This document shows positions 28,328-38,032 of a stretch of 64,000 bases of DNA, one piece after another; position 1 is the first letter of the stretch; the number at the start of each line of letters is the position of its first letter. The stretch covers positions 1 through 64,000 of the forward strand of contig QWOQ01000015.1 of NCBI GenBank assembly GCA_003669585.1, in the 5' to 3' direction. A program made the position numbers and the translations under genes. The notes under the pieces are model-generated. The model did not search any database and was not told where the DNA came from. It saw only the letters and a list, made by a program, of their open reading frames with translations. This DNA comes from Planctomycetota bacterium. Lineage in GTDB: Bacteria; Planctomycetota; Planctomycetia; Pirellulales; UBA1268.

Positions 28328-30247
28328 GTGGAATCATTTGGAATGGCACTTCGACACCGACCACCATCAAACGCTCCCGAGCACGAGGAACGCGACGATG
28401 CGATCATCGCATCGGCCTTGAGATGGTCGCTTGTTGTGATGCTCGGACTCGCGGGCGTGGGAGGCGGAGTCTGGTGGTGGATTTCCAGTGCGCCACTAAA
28501 GCCTCCAACGAGTGAGTCAACGCTGACGCTCCCAACGAGTCGGCTCAGGCCTGATGTATCGATGCCGCCAATGCCATTTTCCGATATTACAACCCATTCG
28601 GGAATTGACTTTATTCACGAAAATGGTGCGTCTGGAGAAAAACTTCTTCCCGAAACAATGGGCGGAGGTTGTGCATTTCTGGATTTCGATAACGACGGCG
28701 ATCAGGATCTTTTATTGATCAATGGTTGCCACTGGCCGTGGGATACACCAGCAAACGCAACGCCTGAAACGATGGCACTCTATGCAAATGATGGAACAGG
28801 CATGTTTGAAAATATCACAGTAGGTTCAGGACTGGACGTTTCATTGTATGGAACCGGAGTGGCGGTCGGTGACTACGACGGCGATGGAAAGGTGGATCTT
28901 TTTGTCAGTTCAGTAGGTTTCGACAGACTGTTTCGAAATCTTGGTGAAGGCATTTTTGTTGATGTAACCGCGCAGGCAGGCGTGGCCGGAGAGGAGACCG
29001 ATTGGGGAACGAGTTGTGGATGGTTTGACGCAGACTGCGACGGGGATCTTGATCTTTTTGTTTCGAACTACGTTGCGTGGTCGCGCGAGCTTGATCGGGC
29101 GCAAGACTTTCGTTTGATTGGGGGCGGGCGGGCTTATGGTCGTCCACAGAATTTCGCAGGCTCCTTTCCAAGACTCTATCGCAACGATGGCGAAGGTCTT
29201 TTTTCCGAGGTGTCAAAGGAATCTGGAATCCAGATCCGAAACGCGGCGACGGACGTCCGGGTTGGAAAATCATTAGGAGTTGTGTTCGATGATCTTGATG
29301 GCGACGGAGCCATGGATGTCGTCGTGGCAAACGACACTGTTCAAAATTTTCTCTTTCACAACAGAGGCAACGGTTTCTTTGATGAAATTGGAAATCTGGC
29401 GGGTATCGCCTACGACATCGAGGGCAAGGCTCGCGGTGCGATGGGCATCGATATCGGTCGATTTCGAAACGACAACGAAGTGGGGATCGTCATCGGAAAT
29501 TTTGCCAACGAGATGACGGCGCTCTATGTTTCACAGGGACATCAGCTTCAATTCAAGGACGATGCGGTTTCAAATGGGCTTGGGCCCGAGACTCGATTAG
29601 AGCTGTCGTTTGGCGTTTTGTTTGTGGATGTCGATCTGGATGGACGGCTCGATATTCTTTCGGCCAACGGTCACCTCGAGGAAGACATCAACAAGGTTCA
29701 AAAGACACAGTTCTACGAGCAGTCACCGGAGCTTTTTTGGAATTGCGGATCTGAACATGCAACCGAATTTCTCCCCGTGCCGGTGAGTCTGTGCGGAGAA
29801 GCATTTTGTAAACCGATGGTTGGACGGGCTACTGCGATCGCCGATATCGACGGTGATGGGGATCTCGATCTGGTGATTACGGCCAGCGGAGCGTGTCCGA
29901 GATTGTTGCGAAACGACCAATCGCTTGGTCATCACTGGCTGCGATTGAAGCTCGTTGGCGAGGGAGATAACTCCGATGCGATTGGCGCGATGGTGGAGGT
30001 GCACCGTGAGGGGCAGGTTCAGTCGAGATGTGTTAGTCCAACGCGGAGCTATCAGTCGCAGTGTGAATTGCCGTTGACCTTTGGACTGGGAGTCTCTGAC
30101 GTCGTTGGTACAGTCGTGATTCGCTGGCCGGATGGTAAAAAAACAGAACTGTCTTCACTGGCAGCCGATCGAGTTCACGTCGTGCGAAAGTCAGATTCTG
30201 AGACATCTACTCAAAAAATAAATGAGCCGCAGTCGTATTCGAGGTAG
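28328..30247 (+). CDS. CRTAC1-like FG-GAP/ASPIC-UnbV protein, membrane-anchored
   Basis: 639 residues from GTG 28328 (ATG 28343 is an alternative). A transmembrane anchor near residues 34-52 (VVMLGLAGVGGGVWWWI) replaces the lipobox of the other copies. Six good FG-GAP motifs occur (DFDNDGDQDL, DYDGDGKVDL, DADCDGDLDL, DLDGDGAMDV, DVDLDGRLDI, DIDGDGDLDL). The fifth blade is degenerate (RFRNDNEVGI, lacking the acidic ligands). The C-terminal UnbV block is SDAIGAMVEV ... SPTRSYQSQC. The Cys pair seen in the insert of the other four copies is absent. It follows the multihaem cytochrome and precedes the PSCyt gene, so it may serve a redox complex. Confidence 0.86.
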   Translation: MESFGMALRHRPPSNAPEHEERDDAIIASALRWSLVVMLGLAGVGGGVWWWISSAPLKPPTSESTLTLPTSRLRPDVSMPPMPFSDITTHSGIDFIHENGASGEKLLPETMGGGCAFLDFDNDGDQDLLLINGCHWPWDTPANATPETMALYANDGTGMFENITVGSGLDVSLYGTGVAVGDYDGDGKVDLFVSSVGFDRLFRNLGEGIFVDVTAQAGVAGEETDWGTSCGWFDADCDGDLDLFVSNYVAWSRELDRAQDFRLIGGGRAYGRPQNFAGSFPRLYRNDGEGLFSEVSKESGIQIRNAATDVRVGKSLGVVFDDLDGDGAMDVVVANDTVQNFLFHNRGNGFFDEIGNLAGIAYDIEGKARGAMGIDIGRFRNDNEVGIVIGNFANEMTALYVSQGHQLQFKDDAVSNGLGPETRLELSFGVLFVDVDLDGRLDILSANGHLEEDINKVQKTQFYEQSPELFWNCGSEHATEFLPVPVSLCGEAFCKPMVGRATAIADIDGDGDLDLVITASGACPRLLRNDQSLGHHWLRLKLVGEGDNSDAIGAMVEVHREGQVQSRCVSPTRSYQSQCELPLTFGLGVSDVVGTVVIRWPDGKKTELSSLAADRVHVVRKSDSETSTQKINEPQSYSR

Positions 30248-30292
30248 ACTGTCGCGGTTGAAAGAAGAGTCACTCACGAAGGATCTGCAACT

Positions 30293-33200
30293 ATGATCCG
30301 TCAATGGATCAGCCTCAGTGTCTGTGTTGTGTTGCAGTGTGTTTGCGTATCTGCATCGCCTCAATCCGACGCAGAGTATTTCGAGAATCACATTCGACCA
30401 CTGTTGGTCGAACGATGTCAGGGATGCCATTGTTCGTCTACAGGAAAAACAAGTGGCGGACTCGCTCTTGATACGCGCGCCGGCTGGGAAAAAGGAGGTG
30501 ACAGCGGACCTGCCATTGTGCCCGGAAAGCCTCAAGAGAGTCTGCTCGTCAAGGCGATTCACTACGAAGAAGATGGGCCACAGATGCCTCCCCAGGAAAA
30601 AGGAGGCAAGCTTTCAAAGGAACAGATTGAAGCCGTTGTGGAATGGATTCGGCAAGGTGCGATTGATCCACGTTCGATGGAAAAAACGATTGGTGGCATG
30701 ACGGCCAACCAGGCAGAGCGTTGGTGGGCCTTTTTGCCACTGGTGAAAACAGCGGTTCCAGAGGCAGACTTTGCTGGATGGCCGCGAGGGGAGATCGATC
30801 GATTCATTCGTCTTGAGCAGGAAAAACGTGGTCTTTCTCCAATGCCTGATGCAGACAAACGCACGCTTGTGCGACGTGTAACACTCGACCTCACGGGGCT
30901 GCCACCGACTCAGGAAGATATTGCGGCGTATCTGAGTGACGAGTCTTCAGAGGCGTTTGCAAAGATCGTTGATCGACTACTTGCATCTCCCGAGTACGGG
31001 GTGCGATGGGGGCGACACTGGCTCGATGTGGCTCGCTATGCAGACACCGCAGGAGACGGCGCTGACTATCCAGTGAGAGAAGCAGGGCTTTACCGGAACT
31101 GGGTTGTGTCAGCATTCAACAGCGATCAACCGTTTGATGATTTTGTGCGAGAACAGATTGCAGGCGACATTCTTGCTGAACAGGGCTCTATTGAAGATTA
31201 TGCAAGACGAGTAACAGCCACGGGATTTCTGGCGATCGGCAAGCGATATGGCTATAGCCCGACCCCCGCTTATCAGCATTTGGACTTTGCCGACGCGATT
31301 GATTCGATCGGTCGCTCATTGCTCGGTCTGTCGATCGGATGCGCCCGCTGCCACGATCACAAATACGATCCAATATCGATGGCTGACTATTACGGCTTGT
31401 ACGGAATTCTTCAGAGCACGCAGTGGTCCTTTCCTGGTGGTGAAGAACACAAACGCCCTGCTCATTTTCCAGGACTGGTAATTCCCGCCGAGGCGGCGCG
31501 ACTCGATCAGCAGAAGGCCGAACAACTTGCTTCATTTGATGCCGACATTGCAAAACTCAAACAGGAGAAAGCGTCTCTTGATGGGCGATTGTGTGCAGGA
31601 GGAATCGATCTTGGCTTCGAATCACAATCACTGGAAGCCCCACCTGCTGCACCATGGTTGTCGCAGGGTCCCAATAAAGTGATCGCCGATGCCCAAAGTC
31701 CGTTTTCTCATATTCATCCCACCGGCATGCGTGGCGTAAGAATGGGAGTTGGAAAACCAAATGATGGGGTGCGGTATGTTTTTGATCAGAAAATACGAGC
31801 ACAGCCTGGCGGTCACATTCATTTCACAATCGATTTTCGAACTCTGGCGGAAGCCACAGAAACCGGGGCGTTTCGTTTCTATCTTGGGCGTGGAGTGATT
31901 GAGTCGCTTGCTCTTGAGTGCAGCATCTCTTCACGTGAATGTGCCGTTCGAGACGGCGCAGCATGGAAGGTTCTTAGAAAACTTGAGCCCGGCACCTGGT
32001 ATACGCTGAGAGTCTCGATTGATTCCGACACGAAGACATTTTCGGGTGTTGTCGGCGTGACGGGTGATCTGACAGATTTTCGTGGCTGCACACTTCCACC
32101 GGCATGGGATGGAGTGATTGATACTTTTATCTGCGACGGGATCGGCCATGGTGACGGTTCGACGCCCATTCACGATTTGGACAATGTGGGACTCACGCAG
32201 GAACCGTTTGCTGAACCAGGAAGCGGGCCAATCGTTCTTCCATTGCCGGGAGTCGACGCAAAACAGCGAATCGCCTCAATCGATGGAGCGCTCTGGGAAA
32301 AAACAAAACAGCGGGAAGTACGGTCGGCAGCGTCTGCGTATCGGGTTGCTTACGGCGTAAGCGAAGGAAAGCCGATGAATGCTCGCATTCAAAAGCGTGG
32401 TGAACCAGAGCAACTCGCCGAGGAAGTGCCCCGACGATATCTGGAAATATTTGGTGGTGATCGACTTCCTGAAACATCGTATGGCAGTGGACGGCTGGAA
32501 TTGGCCGACTGGATCACTCGCAGGTCACAACATCTCTTAGCACGAGTGTTTGTGAACCGTGTCTGGCAGTGGCATTTCGGACGCGGTCTTGTTGGTACAT
32601 CGAGTGATTTTGGATCGCGAGGGGAGATGCCGACGCACCCGGAACTTCTCGAATGGCTGGCTCTCAAATTTATTGAATCGGGCTGGAGCGTGAAATCACT
32701 GCACCGCACAATAGTGCTTTCGCGGACGTATCAACTTTCCAGTAACAGTGTTGCCGAAATGGATGCGATCGATCCAGAAAACATTCAACTCTGGCGATAT
32801 ACCCGCAGACAGTTGGATGCCGAATCAATTCGCGATTCGATGCTCTCGGTGAGTGGACTCCTCAACCGCGAAGTGTTGTGCGAGCATCCTTTTCCTGATG
32901 TCACAACCTGGGGATTTACGATTCACCAGCCCTTTTTTGCCGAATACGAATCGAATCATCGCAGCATTTATCTGATGGTTCAGCGGAATCGCCGTCATCC
33001 ATTTCTTGCACTTTTCGATGCCGCGGATCCCAATCAAAGCATCGCGCAGCGTCTGCCAACAACGACGCCAACGCAAACGCTCTATCTGATGAATTCTCCA
33101 TTTGTGCACCAGCAATCCGATGCGTTTGCGGCTCGTTTGCTTGGGATGTCTGGTGGTGACCAAGAGCGAGTGACAAGAGCATTTGAAATGACTACCGGCA

Positions 33201-33364
33201 AGATTCCTGCCGATGCTGACCGAGACGAGTGTCTACAATTTGTGGAAAAGTATAGCCAATCTCTTCTTGAGCGGAACATTGCTCCGGCGCACGAAAGAGA
33301 TCTGGCGTGGGCCGCTCTGAGTCGCGTACTCATGACGAGTAACGGATTTCTTTCAGTCGATTAG
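30293..33364 (+). CDS. PSCyt planctomycete cytochrome (PSCyt1-DUF1549-DUF1553)
   Basis: 1023 residues from ATG 30293 with a signal peptide. PSCyt1 comes first with haem motif CQGCH (42-46) and the MPPQEKGGKLS block. DUF1549/PSCyt2 follows from about 165 with DLTGLPPTQEDI, WGRHWLDVARYAD and a second haem motif CARCHDHKYDPI (starting at Cys350). After a short helical stretch there is a beta-rich LamG-like insert (about 440-620, ending SGVVGVTGDL). DUF1553/PSD1 then closes the protein (NRVWQWHFGRGLVGT, SDFGSRGEMPTHPELLEWLA, TTPTQTLYLMNSPFV). The family is abundant in Planctomycetes and Verrucomicrobia, probably an exported c-type cytochrome, and is almost always followed by a DUF1501 protein, as here. 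Confidence 0.92.
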   Translation: MIRQWISLSVCVVLQCVCVSASPQSDAEYFENHIRPLLVERCQGCHCSSTGKTSGGLALDTRAGWEKGGDSGPAIVPGKPQESLLVKAIHYEEDGPQMPPQEKGGKLSKEQIEAVVEWIRQGAIDPRSMEKTIGGMTANQAERWWAFLPLVKTAVPEADFAGWPRGEIDRFIRLEQEKRGLSPMPDADKRTLVRRVTLDLTGLPPTQEDIAAYLSDESSEAFAKIVDRLLASPEYGVRWGRHWLDVARYADTAGDGADYPVREAGLYRNWVVSAFNSDQPFDDFVREQIAGDILAEQGSIEDYARRVTATGFLAIGKRYGYSPTPAYQHLDFADAIDSIGRSLLGLSIGCARCHDHKYDPISMADYYGLYGILQSTQWSFPGGEEHKRPAHFPGLVIPAEAARLDQQKAEQLASFDADIAKLKQEKASLDGRLCAGGIDLGFESQSLEAPPAAPWLSQGPNKVIADAQSPFSHIHPTGMRGVRMGVGKPNDGVRYVFDQKIRAQPGGHIHFTIDFRTLAEATETGAFRFYLGRGVIESLALECSISSRECAVRDGAAWKVLRKLEPGTWYTLRVSIDSDTKTFSGVVGVTGDLTDFRGCTLPPAWDGVIDTFICDGIGHGDGSTPIHDLDNVGLTQEPFAEPGSGPIVLPLPGVDAKQRIASIDGALWEKTKQREVRSAASAYRVAYGVSEGKPMNARIQKRGEPEQLAEEVPRRYLEIFGGDRLPETSYGSGRLELADWITRRSQHLLARVFVNRVWQWHFGRGLVGTSSDFGSRGEMPTHPELLEWLALKFIESGWSVKSLHRTIVLSRTYQLSSNSVAEMDAIDPENIQLWRYTRRQLDAESIRDSMLSVSGLLNREVLCEHPFPDVTTWGFTIHQPFFAEYESNHRSIYLMVQRNRRHPFLALFDAADPNQSIAQRLPTTTPTQTLYLMNSPFVHQQSDAFAARLLGMSGGDQERVTRAFEMTTGKIPADADRDECLQFVEKYSQSLLERNIAPAHERDLAWAALSRVLMTSNGFLSVD

Positions 33365-33396
33365 CGATCGATATTGTGCTGATGAGAAAGGTCGCC

Positions 33397-34791
33397 ATGC
33401 GTATGCCTTTACCGATGAGTCGACGAGAATGGTTTCACCGTTCAAGCGGTGGATTTGCAGCCACAGCGTTTGCGGCGCTGTGGAATCAGGTTGTGGGAGC
33501 GGCCGATCCGCTTGCCCCCCATGCAGGACACTTTCCGGCCCACGCTGATAACATCATTTTTATCTATTCCACAGGCGGAGTGTCGCACGTTGATACGTTT
33601 GACTATAAGCCGCACTTGTTCGCCGATCACGGAAAGAAAATAAATGCCTCACGATGGCTCAACAAATCGGGATCGTTCGAACGTTTTCTGATCCGGCCAC
33701 GATGGTCCTTCAAGCAATATGGACAAAGCGGTACGTGGGTGAGCGATCTTTTTCCCCATGTGGGAGGAGTCGTGGACGATCTATGTGTGCTCAATGCCAT
33801 GCACTGTGAGAGTGATGGACATGATAAGGCGACGCTTGCTGCGCATACGGGATCAGCTCAATTTGCGCGACCAAGTGTTGGCTCATGGGTAAGCTATGGG
33901 CTTGGTACAGAAAATCAAAATCTACCGTCGTTCATGGTGATCGCGCCAGCCGCGCCGTATGCCGGAGCGCAAACGTGGGCGAATGATTTTCTTCCGGCGT
34001 GTCATCAGGGCACTCATGTTGTTCCGGGAAAAGAGCCTCTTCCCAATGTCAAACCGAGAGTGCCAGTGATTGAGCTACAGAAAATGGAACTCGATTTGCT
34101 CGGACGACTCAACCGCAGGCATCTCGATCAGCGAGGTGCTGATTTCGCGCTCGATGCGAGAGTGCGATCGTTTGAAACCGCATTCGGCATGCAACGCGAA
34201 GCACCCGAAGCATTAGACTTGTCGCATGAAACCCAAGAAACCATGAATCTTTACGCTCTTGAGCCGGGGGCAACCAGCGGATTTGGCTGGCAGTGCCTGG
34301 TGGCGAGGCGTCTTGTGGAAAGGGGGGTGCGATGCGTGGAACTTATTGACGTAGGTTCGAGTTCAAACTGGGATTCGCACGGAAACATGGGCGATCACGA
34401 ACGACTCGCCAAGGCTATCGATCAGCCAATCGCAGGACTCATCACGGATTTAAAGCGTCGCGGCCTGCTCGAACGCACGCTCGTTGTTTGGACGACTGAA
34501 TTTGGTCGCACGCCTTTCCACCAGGATCCAAACCATGCCGGTCGGGAACACCATAACCTTTGTTTTTCTTCATGGATGGCAGGTGGAGGTGTGCGAGGAG
34601 GCATGGTGCATGGTCATTCCGATGAGCATGGCATTCTTCCTTCCGATGGATTGGTTCATACGCACGACCTCCATGCCACAATGCTTCATCTCATGGGCAT
34701 TGACCACGAACGACTCACCTACCGTCACGCCGGTCGGGATTACCGTCTCACCGATGTGGCTGGCCGAGTGGTACGAGAAATTCTTCTATAA
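33397..34791 (+). CDS. DUF1501 sulfatase-fold protein, Tat-exported
   Basis: 464 residues from ATG 33397, with GAAAGG just upstream; GTG 33376 and ATG 33382 are in-frame but earlier than the RBS supports. A twin-arginine signal (SRREWFHRSSGG) starts the protein. The DUF1501 features are IIFIYSTGGVSHVDTFDYKP, the RWSFKQYGQSG block, SWVSYGLGTENQNLPSF, and the C-terminal VVWTTEFGRTPF ... GREHHNLCFSSWMAGGGVRGG. The family belongs to the alkaline-phosphatase/sulfatase superfamily but lacks a demonstrated activity. It is 32 bases downstream of the PSCyt gene, the standard partner. Confidence 0.92.
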   Translation: MRMPLPMSRREWFHRSSGGFAATAFAALWNQVVGAADPLAPHAGHFPAHADNIIFIYSTGGVSHVDTFDYKPHLFADHGKKINASRWLNKSGSFERFLIRPRWSFKQYGQSGTWVSDLFPHVGGVVDDLCVLNAMHCESDGHDKATLAAHTGSAQFARPSVGSWVSYGLGTENQNLPSFMVIAPAAPYAGAQTWANDFLPACHQGTHVVPGKEPLPNVKPRVPVIELQKMELDLLGRLNRRHLDQRGADFALDARVRSFETAFGMQREAPEALDLSHETQETMNLYALEPGATSGFGWQCLVARRLVERGVRCVELIDVGSSSNWDSHGNMGDHERLAKAIDQPIAGLITDLKRRGLLERTLVVWTTEFGRTPFHQDPNHAGREHHNLCFSSWMAGGGVRGGMVHGHSDEHGILPSDGLVHTHDLHATMLHLMGIDHERLTYRHAGRDYRLTDVAGRVVREILL

Positions 34792-34803
34792 CATTGTCGA
34801 TAT

Positions 34804-36546
34804 TCACGGACGAAAGTTTTCAACGGGCTGAGCCGTGAGAAGCCACTGTTTACAAAAAAGATTTTCTTGTATCCGTCCCTGTGCCAGCTCGAAAAGCTGC
34901 TCTCGCGAATGGCGGCTGATAAGTTCAATGCGACTACCAATTGCCCCGGGTGGCGCGGCTTCGCTGAGTGGAAGAATCACCAAAACGAGATCCTCTGCGG
35001 CCATGTTCTCTGGCCCTTTGTGACGCAGTGCAATGTCATAGCCCCGGACTCGAGCACCCGGAAGCAGCGTACGTTCCAATTCTGCAGCGGCACGAAAATT
35101 TTCAGGCACCCACACCACTCGGTTCGCAGCAACTGCAATCGCATCCGCCGAAAATCTACCGCTCGGGCCATCAAAAATCCCTACAAAACTTGAAAGCGAC
35201 AGATAGGCGCACAGCGTCGACGGCACCGCATAGCGATCAAGATTGAATCGATCGAAAAAAGCAACCACTGGCAAGGCGATCGATCCAATCAGGATCGGCC
35301 AGTGCCACCAGTTGAAAATATCTTCAGACGTTTCTCTTGCAAGAGTCAATGAAACCCACGCTACTCCTGTCGAGAGCACTCCAGCTGCAATGAGTGTGGT
35401 GAGAAACGCCTGCGGCAGAAGACGTCGCCAGTGAATAACCATGAGTACCGCAATCGCAGGCATCACTTCCAAGAGATAACGTCCTGATCGCTGCGTTGGA
35501 ATGCAGAACACGAGAAAAAAAGAGATCGTCAAAATCCAAAGCAGTTTTTCGTCTTGTGTTGCTTCAGACCTGTGCTGCCACGCGCGAATCATGGTTCCAA
35601 GAAGTGGAAATGCCAAGAACCCAGCATTCAAAAACCATCCCATGAAGAACCCCCAGATGCTGGTGCGACCCCAAAGCATAGCGAGTAAGTAGTTTGACTG
35701 ACTCGGCGCCATCTTTCCGATGTTTTCGCCAACAACGAATTCCTTCCAGATTGCAGCGGGATTGGGATCGAGTACGAACCAGAGCGAAAAAATTCCAAGG
35801 GCGAGCGTCGCCGTCCAGGCAAGCGATGGAGCTCGATAGAAAAAAAATGTCCTCCAGTTCCATCTGCATTGTGAAAGATGCCACCATGTGAGTGCCACGC
35901 CGATCGGTAGCAACTGCGCAAATGATTTTGTGAGCAGCGCGAACCCCGCAATCGATCCGATCAGGGTGGGAAAAATCAATCGCGAGGAAAACGAAAAAGG
36001 TCGCCACTTGAGCATCGCAAAGAAGCAGAAAAATACCCAGAACGTTTCCGGCGGATTGGTAAGGAAGGGCCGGCCGTATCGATACGTGCTGAGAAATCCA
36101 AGATAGAGCGATGCGGCAAGCAGGCCGGCAGTCAGATTGTTGCGGGTGGTGCGCCACGCCACGAGTCCGGCAAGAAGCGCCGCAAGGAATGTCCAGACGA
36201 GGCTCGGCCATCGCAGGGAAACAAGATTCCATCGATGCCCCCAATCCGTGGTGAGAATTCCTTGCCAGAAGAGCAATGGCGGCTTGGTGTTGACCATGTC
36301 TGGCATTTCAGAGACCAGTGGCAGCCAGTGCCCGCTGGCGGCTGTGGCCCGCGTGATTTGGGCGTACACCATTTCATCGCCATTGCCCATGATGTGCAGC
36401 GAACCAAGTCCATGTAAGTATGTCACAAGAGCCAACAGAATTGCGGCAACCGCGGATACTCGTGACAGCAGTGAATCGGGAATGTCTGAGACGCTTGTCA
36501 GGACAGTTCCAGAATAAGTTTTCTGTTGGGTACTTACCGCATGCAT
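34804..36546 (-). CDS. ArnT/PMT-like GT-C glycosyltransferase, membrane
   Basis: 580 residues from ATG 36546, preceded by AAAAGG; an in-frame start at 36582 is unlikely. The N-terminal part has the GT-C pattern: a first transmembrane helix, then an external loop with GNGDEMVYAQITRA (the acidic catalytic pair) and MVNTKPPLLFWQG, typical of ArnT/dolichyl-phosphate-mannosyltransferase-like enzymes. About ten transmembrane helices follow and a soluble C-terminal region of roughly 130 residues ends the protein. It should transfer a sugar from a polyprenyl-phosphate donor to an outer-envelope acceptor; substrate unknown. It follows a GT9 gene on the same strand with a 76-base gap, which suggests a small glycan operon. 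Confidence 0.85.
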   Translation of the reverse strand: MHAVSTQQKTYSGTVLTSVSDIPDSLLSRVSAVAAILLALVTYLHGLGSLHIMGNGDEMVYAQITRATAASGHWLPLVSEMPDMVNTKPPLLFWQGILTTDWGHRWNLVSLRWPSLVWTFLAALLAGLVAWRTTRNNLTAGLLAASLYLGFLSTYRYGRPFLTNPPETFWVFFCFFAMLKWRPFSFSSRLIFPTLIGSIAGFALLTKSFAQLLPIGVALTWWHLSQCRWNWRTFFFYRAPSLAWTATLALGIFSLWFVLDPNPAAIWKEFVVGENIGKMAPSQSNYLLAMLWGRTSIWGFFMGWFLNAGFLAFPLLGTMIRAWQHRSEATQDEKLLWILTISFFLVFCIPTQRSGRYLLEVMPAIAVLMVIHWRRLLPQAFLTTLIAAGVLSTGVAWVSLTLARETSEDIFNWWHWPILIGSIALPVVAFFDRFNLDRYAVPSTLCAYLSLSSFVGIFDGPSGRFSADAIAVAANRVVWVPENFRAAAELERTLLPGARVRGYDIALRHKGPENMAAEDLVLVILPLSEAAPPGAIGSRIELISRHSREQLFELAQGRIQENLFCKQWLLTAQPVENFRP

Positions 36547-36622
36547 CGATACGACCTTTTCCAAAAACAGGGCACAAAGCAACTGACTTCAAACGCCTGA
36601 GTGTGGTTGTGCGAATTACCGA

Positions 36623-37882
36623 TTACGCGACGTGTTCATCAGGCCGCTGCGAGGCGGGCTGTGCAAAACGATTGAGTAACAATTCACGAGCTTTGGAAAG
36701 CACGCTCTCTGGAGTAATGCGTTGAAGACACTGATTATCTCCGTCGCACGGGGATGTGCGATGGTTGTAGGCCGTGAGGCACGGAGAGCAGGGCAGCGGA
36801 GTATAAAAAACATGAGCAAAGCGGCTCCAGCTTCCGTAGAGCAAGGGAGTTTCAGGACCAAAGAAAACGATTGTGGGAATGTCTGTCATGGCGGCCACTT
36901 GACCGGGGCCTCCGTCGTTTGTGATGAGCAAATCCGATCGCTCAAAAATGCACAAGAGGTGCCGAATGGATCGAGTATACCCAGCAAGATTGATGCACAG
37001 AGTGTTGTTTTCGCAGGCGCGTAGGAGTGATTCTGCGAGCGAGCGATCTTCTGGGAGACCGATCACGCCAACGGCACATCCATCCTGAAGAAGAGCTTTT
37101 GAAACAGTGACAAAAGACTCAAGCGGCCATGCGCGGATTGGAAGCAGACCGCCGCTGGGATACAGAAGCACTAAACGTTTGCCAACAATCTGAGGATAAT
37201 CGTAGTGCAGTTGAGCAAGTTCTCGATCGACCTCACCGAAGTCTGGAAGAAAGGTGGGTGGTATGAAAGGACCTGTTTGCAAGTCACTTTTGGAACGTGG
37301 GGTTTCACGTGATTCAATGGCATCGACCAGTGAGATAAGTTGCAGGGAAAGATGGCGATAGGGATTGTAGAGCACTCGCGAGGTATGAAATGAACCGCGA
37401 TAGAGTCCTTCCTGAGAGTGGCGGTGGAATCCGATTCGACGCAGTGCGCCACTGCAGCCACTGATCAGGGCACTGCAACGCGCAAAGAGTTCGCAGTCGA
37501 TCACAGTATCGATGCCGATGATTCGAATGCGTCGAAGCGAATGCCACAGATCGATCAGCATGTGCATTGCACAATCATCTCGAATCGTAAGAATATTCTC
37601 CGGTTTCACGACCGAGAGCAGATCGAGAACCTGTCGGTTTCTGTCAAACAGAAGCATGTAGATATCTGCATGAGGATACCGCTTCTTCAACCGACCAAAC
37701 ATCGGTTCGGCCAGCACAAGACTTCCGAGTTCACTCAGAAGGATCACAAGAATGCGATGCGGCGGTGGCTGCAAAGATGGAGTCTGTTGAAAGAAGTCCC
37801 AGATCGAATGCCAGGCCGAGAGAACAGCGCAGCACGGAATGCCAAGCCAACGGTCAACCCATTTCTGAATTTGAATTTTCAA
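36623..37882 (-). CDS. Glycosyltransferase family 9 (heptosyltransferase-like)
   Basis: 419 residues from ATG 37882. The N-terminal Rossmann half begins RILVILLSELGSLVLAEPMF, and the C-terminal half holds LYPSGGLLPIRAWPLESFVTV, the GVIGLPEDRSLAESLL segment and ITNDGGPGQVAAMTDIPTIVFFGPETP. These are the ADP-heptose-binding type elements of GT9 enzymes. A late Cys-rich stretch (CSPCLTAYNHRTSPCDGDNQC) is typical of many GT9 proteins. It is a cytoplasmic enzyme that would add a heptose-like sugar to a lipopolysaccharide-type acceptor; the exact acceptor cannot be told. It is coded ahead of the ArnT-like gene. Confidence 0.87.
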   Translation of the reverse strand: MKIQIQKWVDRWLGIPCCAVLSAWHSIWDFFQQTPSLQPPPHRILVILLSELGSLVLAEPMFGRLKKRYPHADIYMLLFDRNRQVLDLLSVVKPENILTIRDDCAMHMLIDLWHSLRRIRIIGIDTVIDCELFARCSALISGCSGALRRIGFHRHSQEGLYRGSFHTSRVLYNPYRHLSLQLISLVDAIESRETPRSKSDLQTGPFIPPTFLPDFGEVDRELAQLHYDYPQIVGKRLVLLYPSGGLLPIRAWPLESFVTVSKALLQDGCAVGVIGLPEDRSLAESLLRACENNTLCINLAGYTRSIRHLLCIFERSDLLITNDGGPGQVAAMTDIPTIVFFGPETPLLYGSWSRFAHVFYTPLPCSPCLTAYNHRTSPCDGDNQCLQRITPESVLSKARELLLNRFAQPASQRPDEHVA

Positions 37883-38032
37883 GGGGCGTGTCTTCGATCA
37901 CTTTCTTCTTTGGTGCGTGGGCCGGGCGTGGGTATGTGAGTCAGGAAATGTTCTAAACAAAACTTTGAGCTGCGATGTTATGTCCAGTTGTGGAGTAAAC
38001 CGTAAAGACCGGATTGTCACTCGCATAAACTG

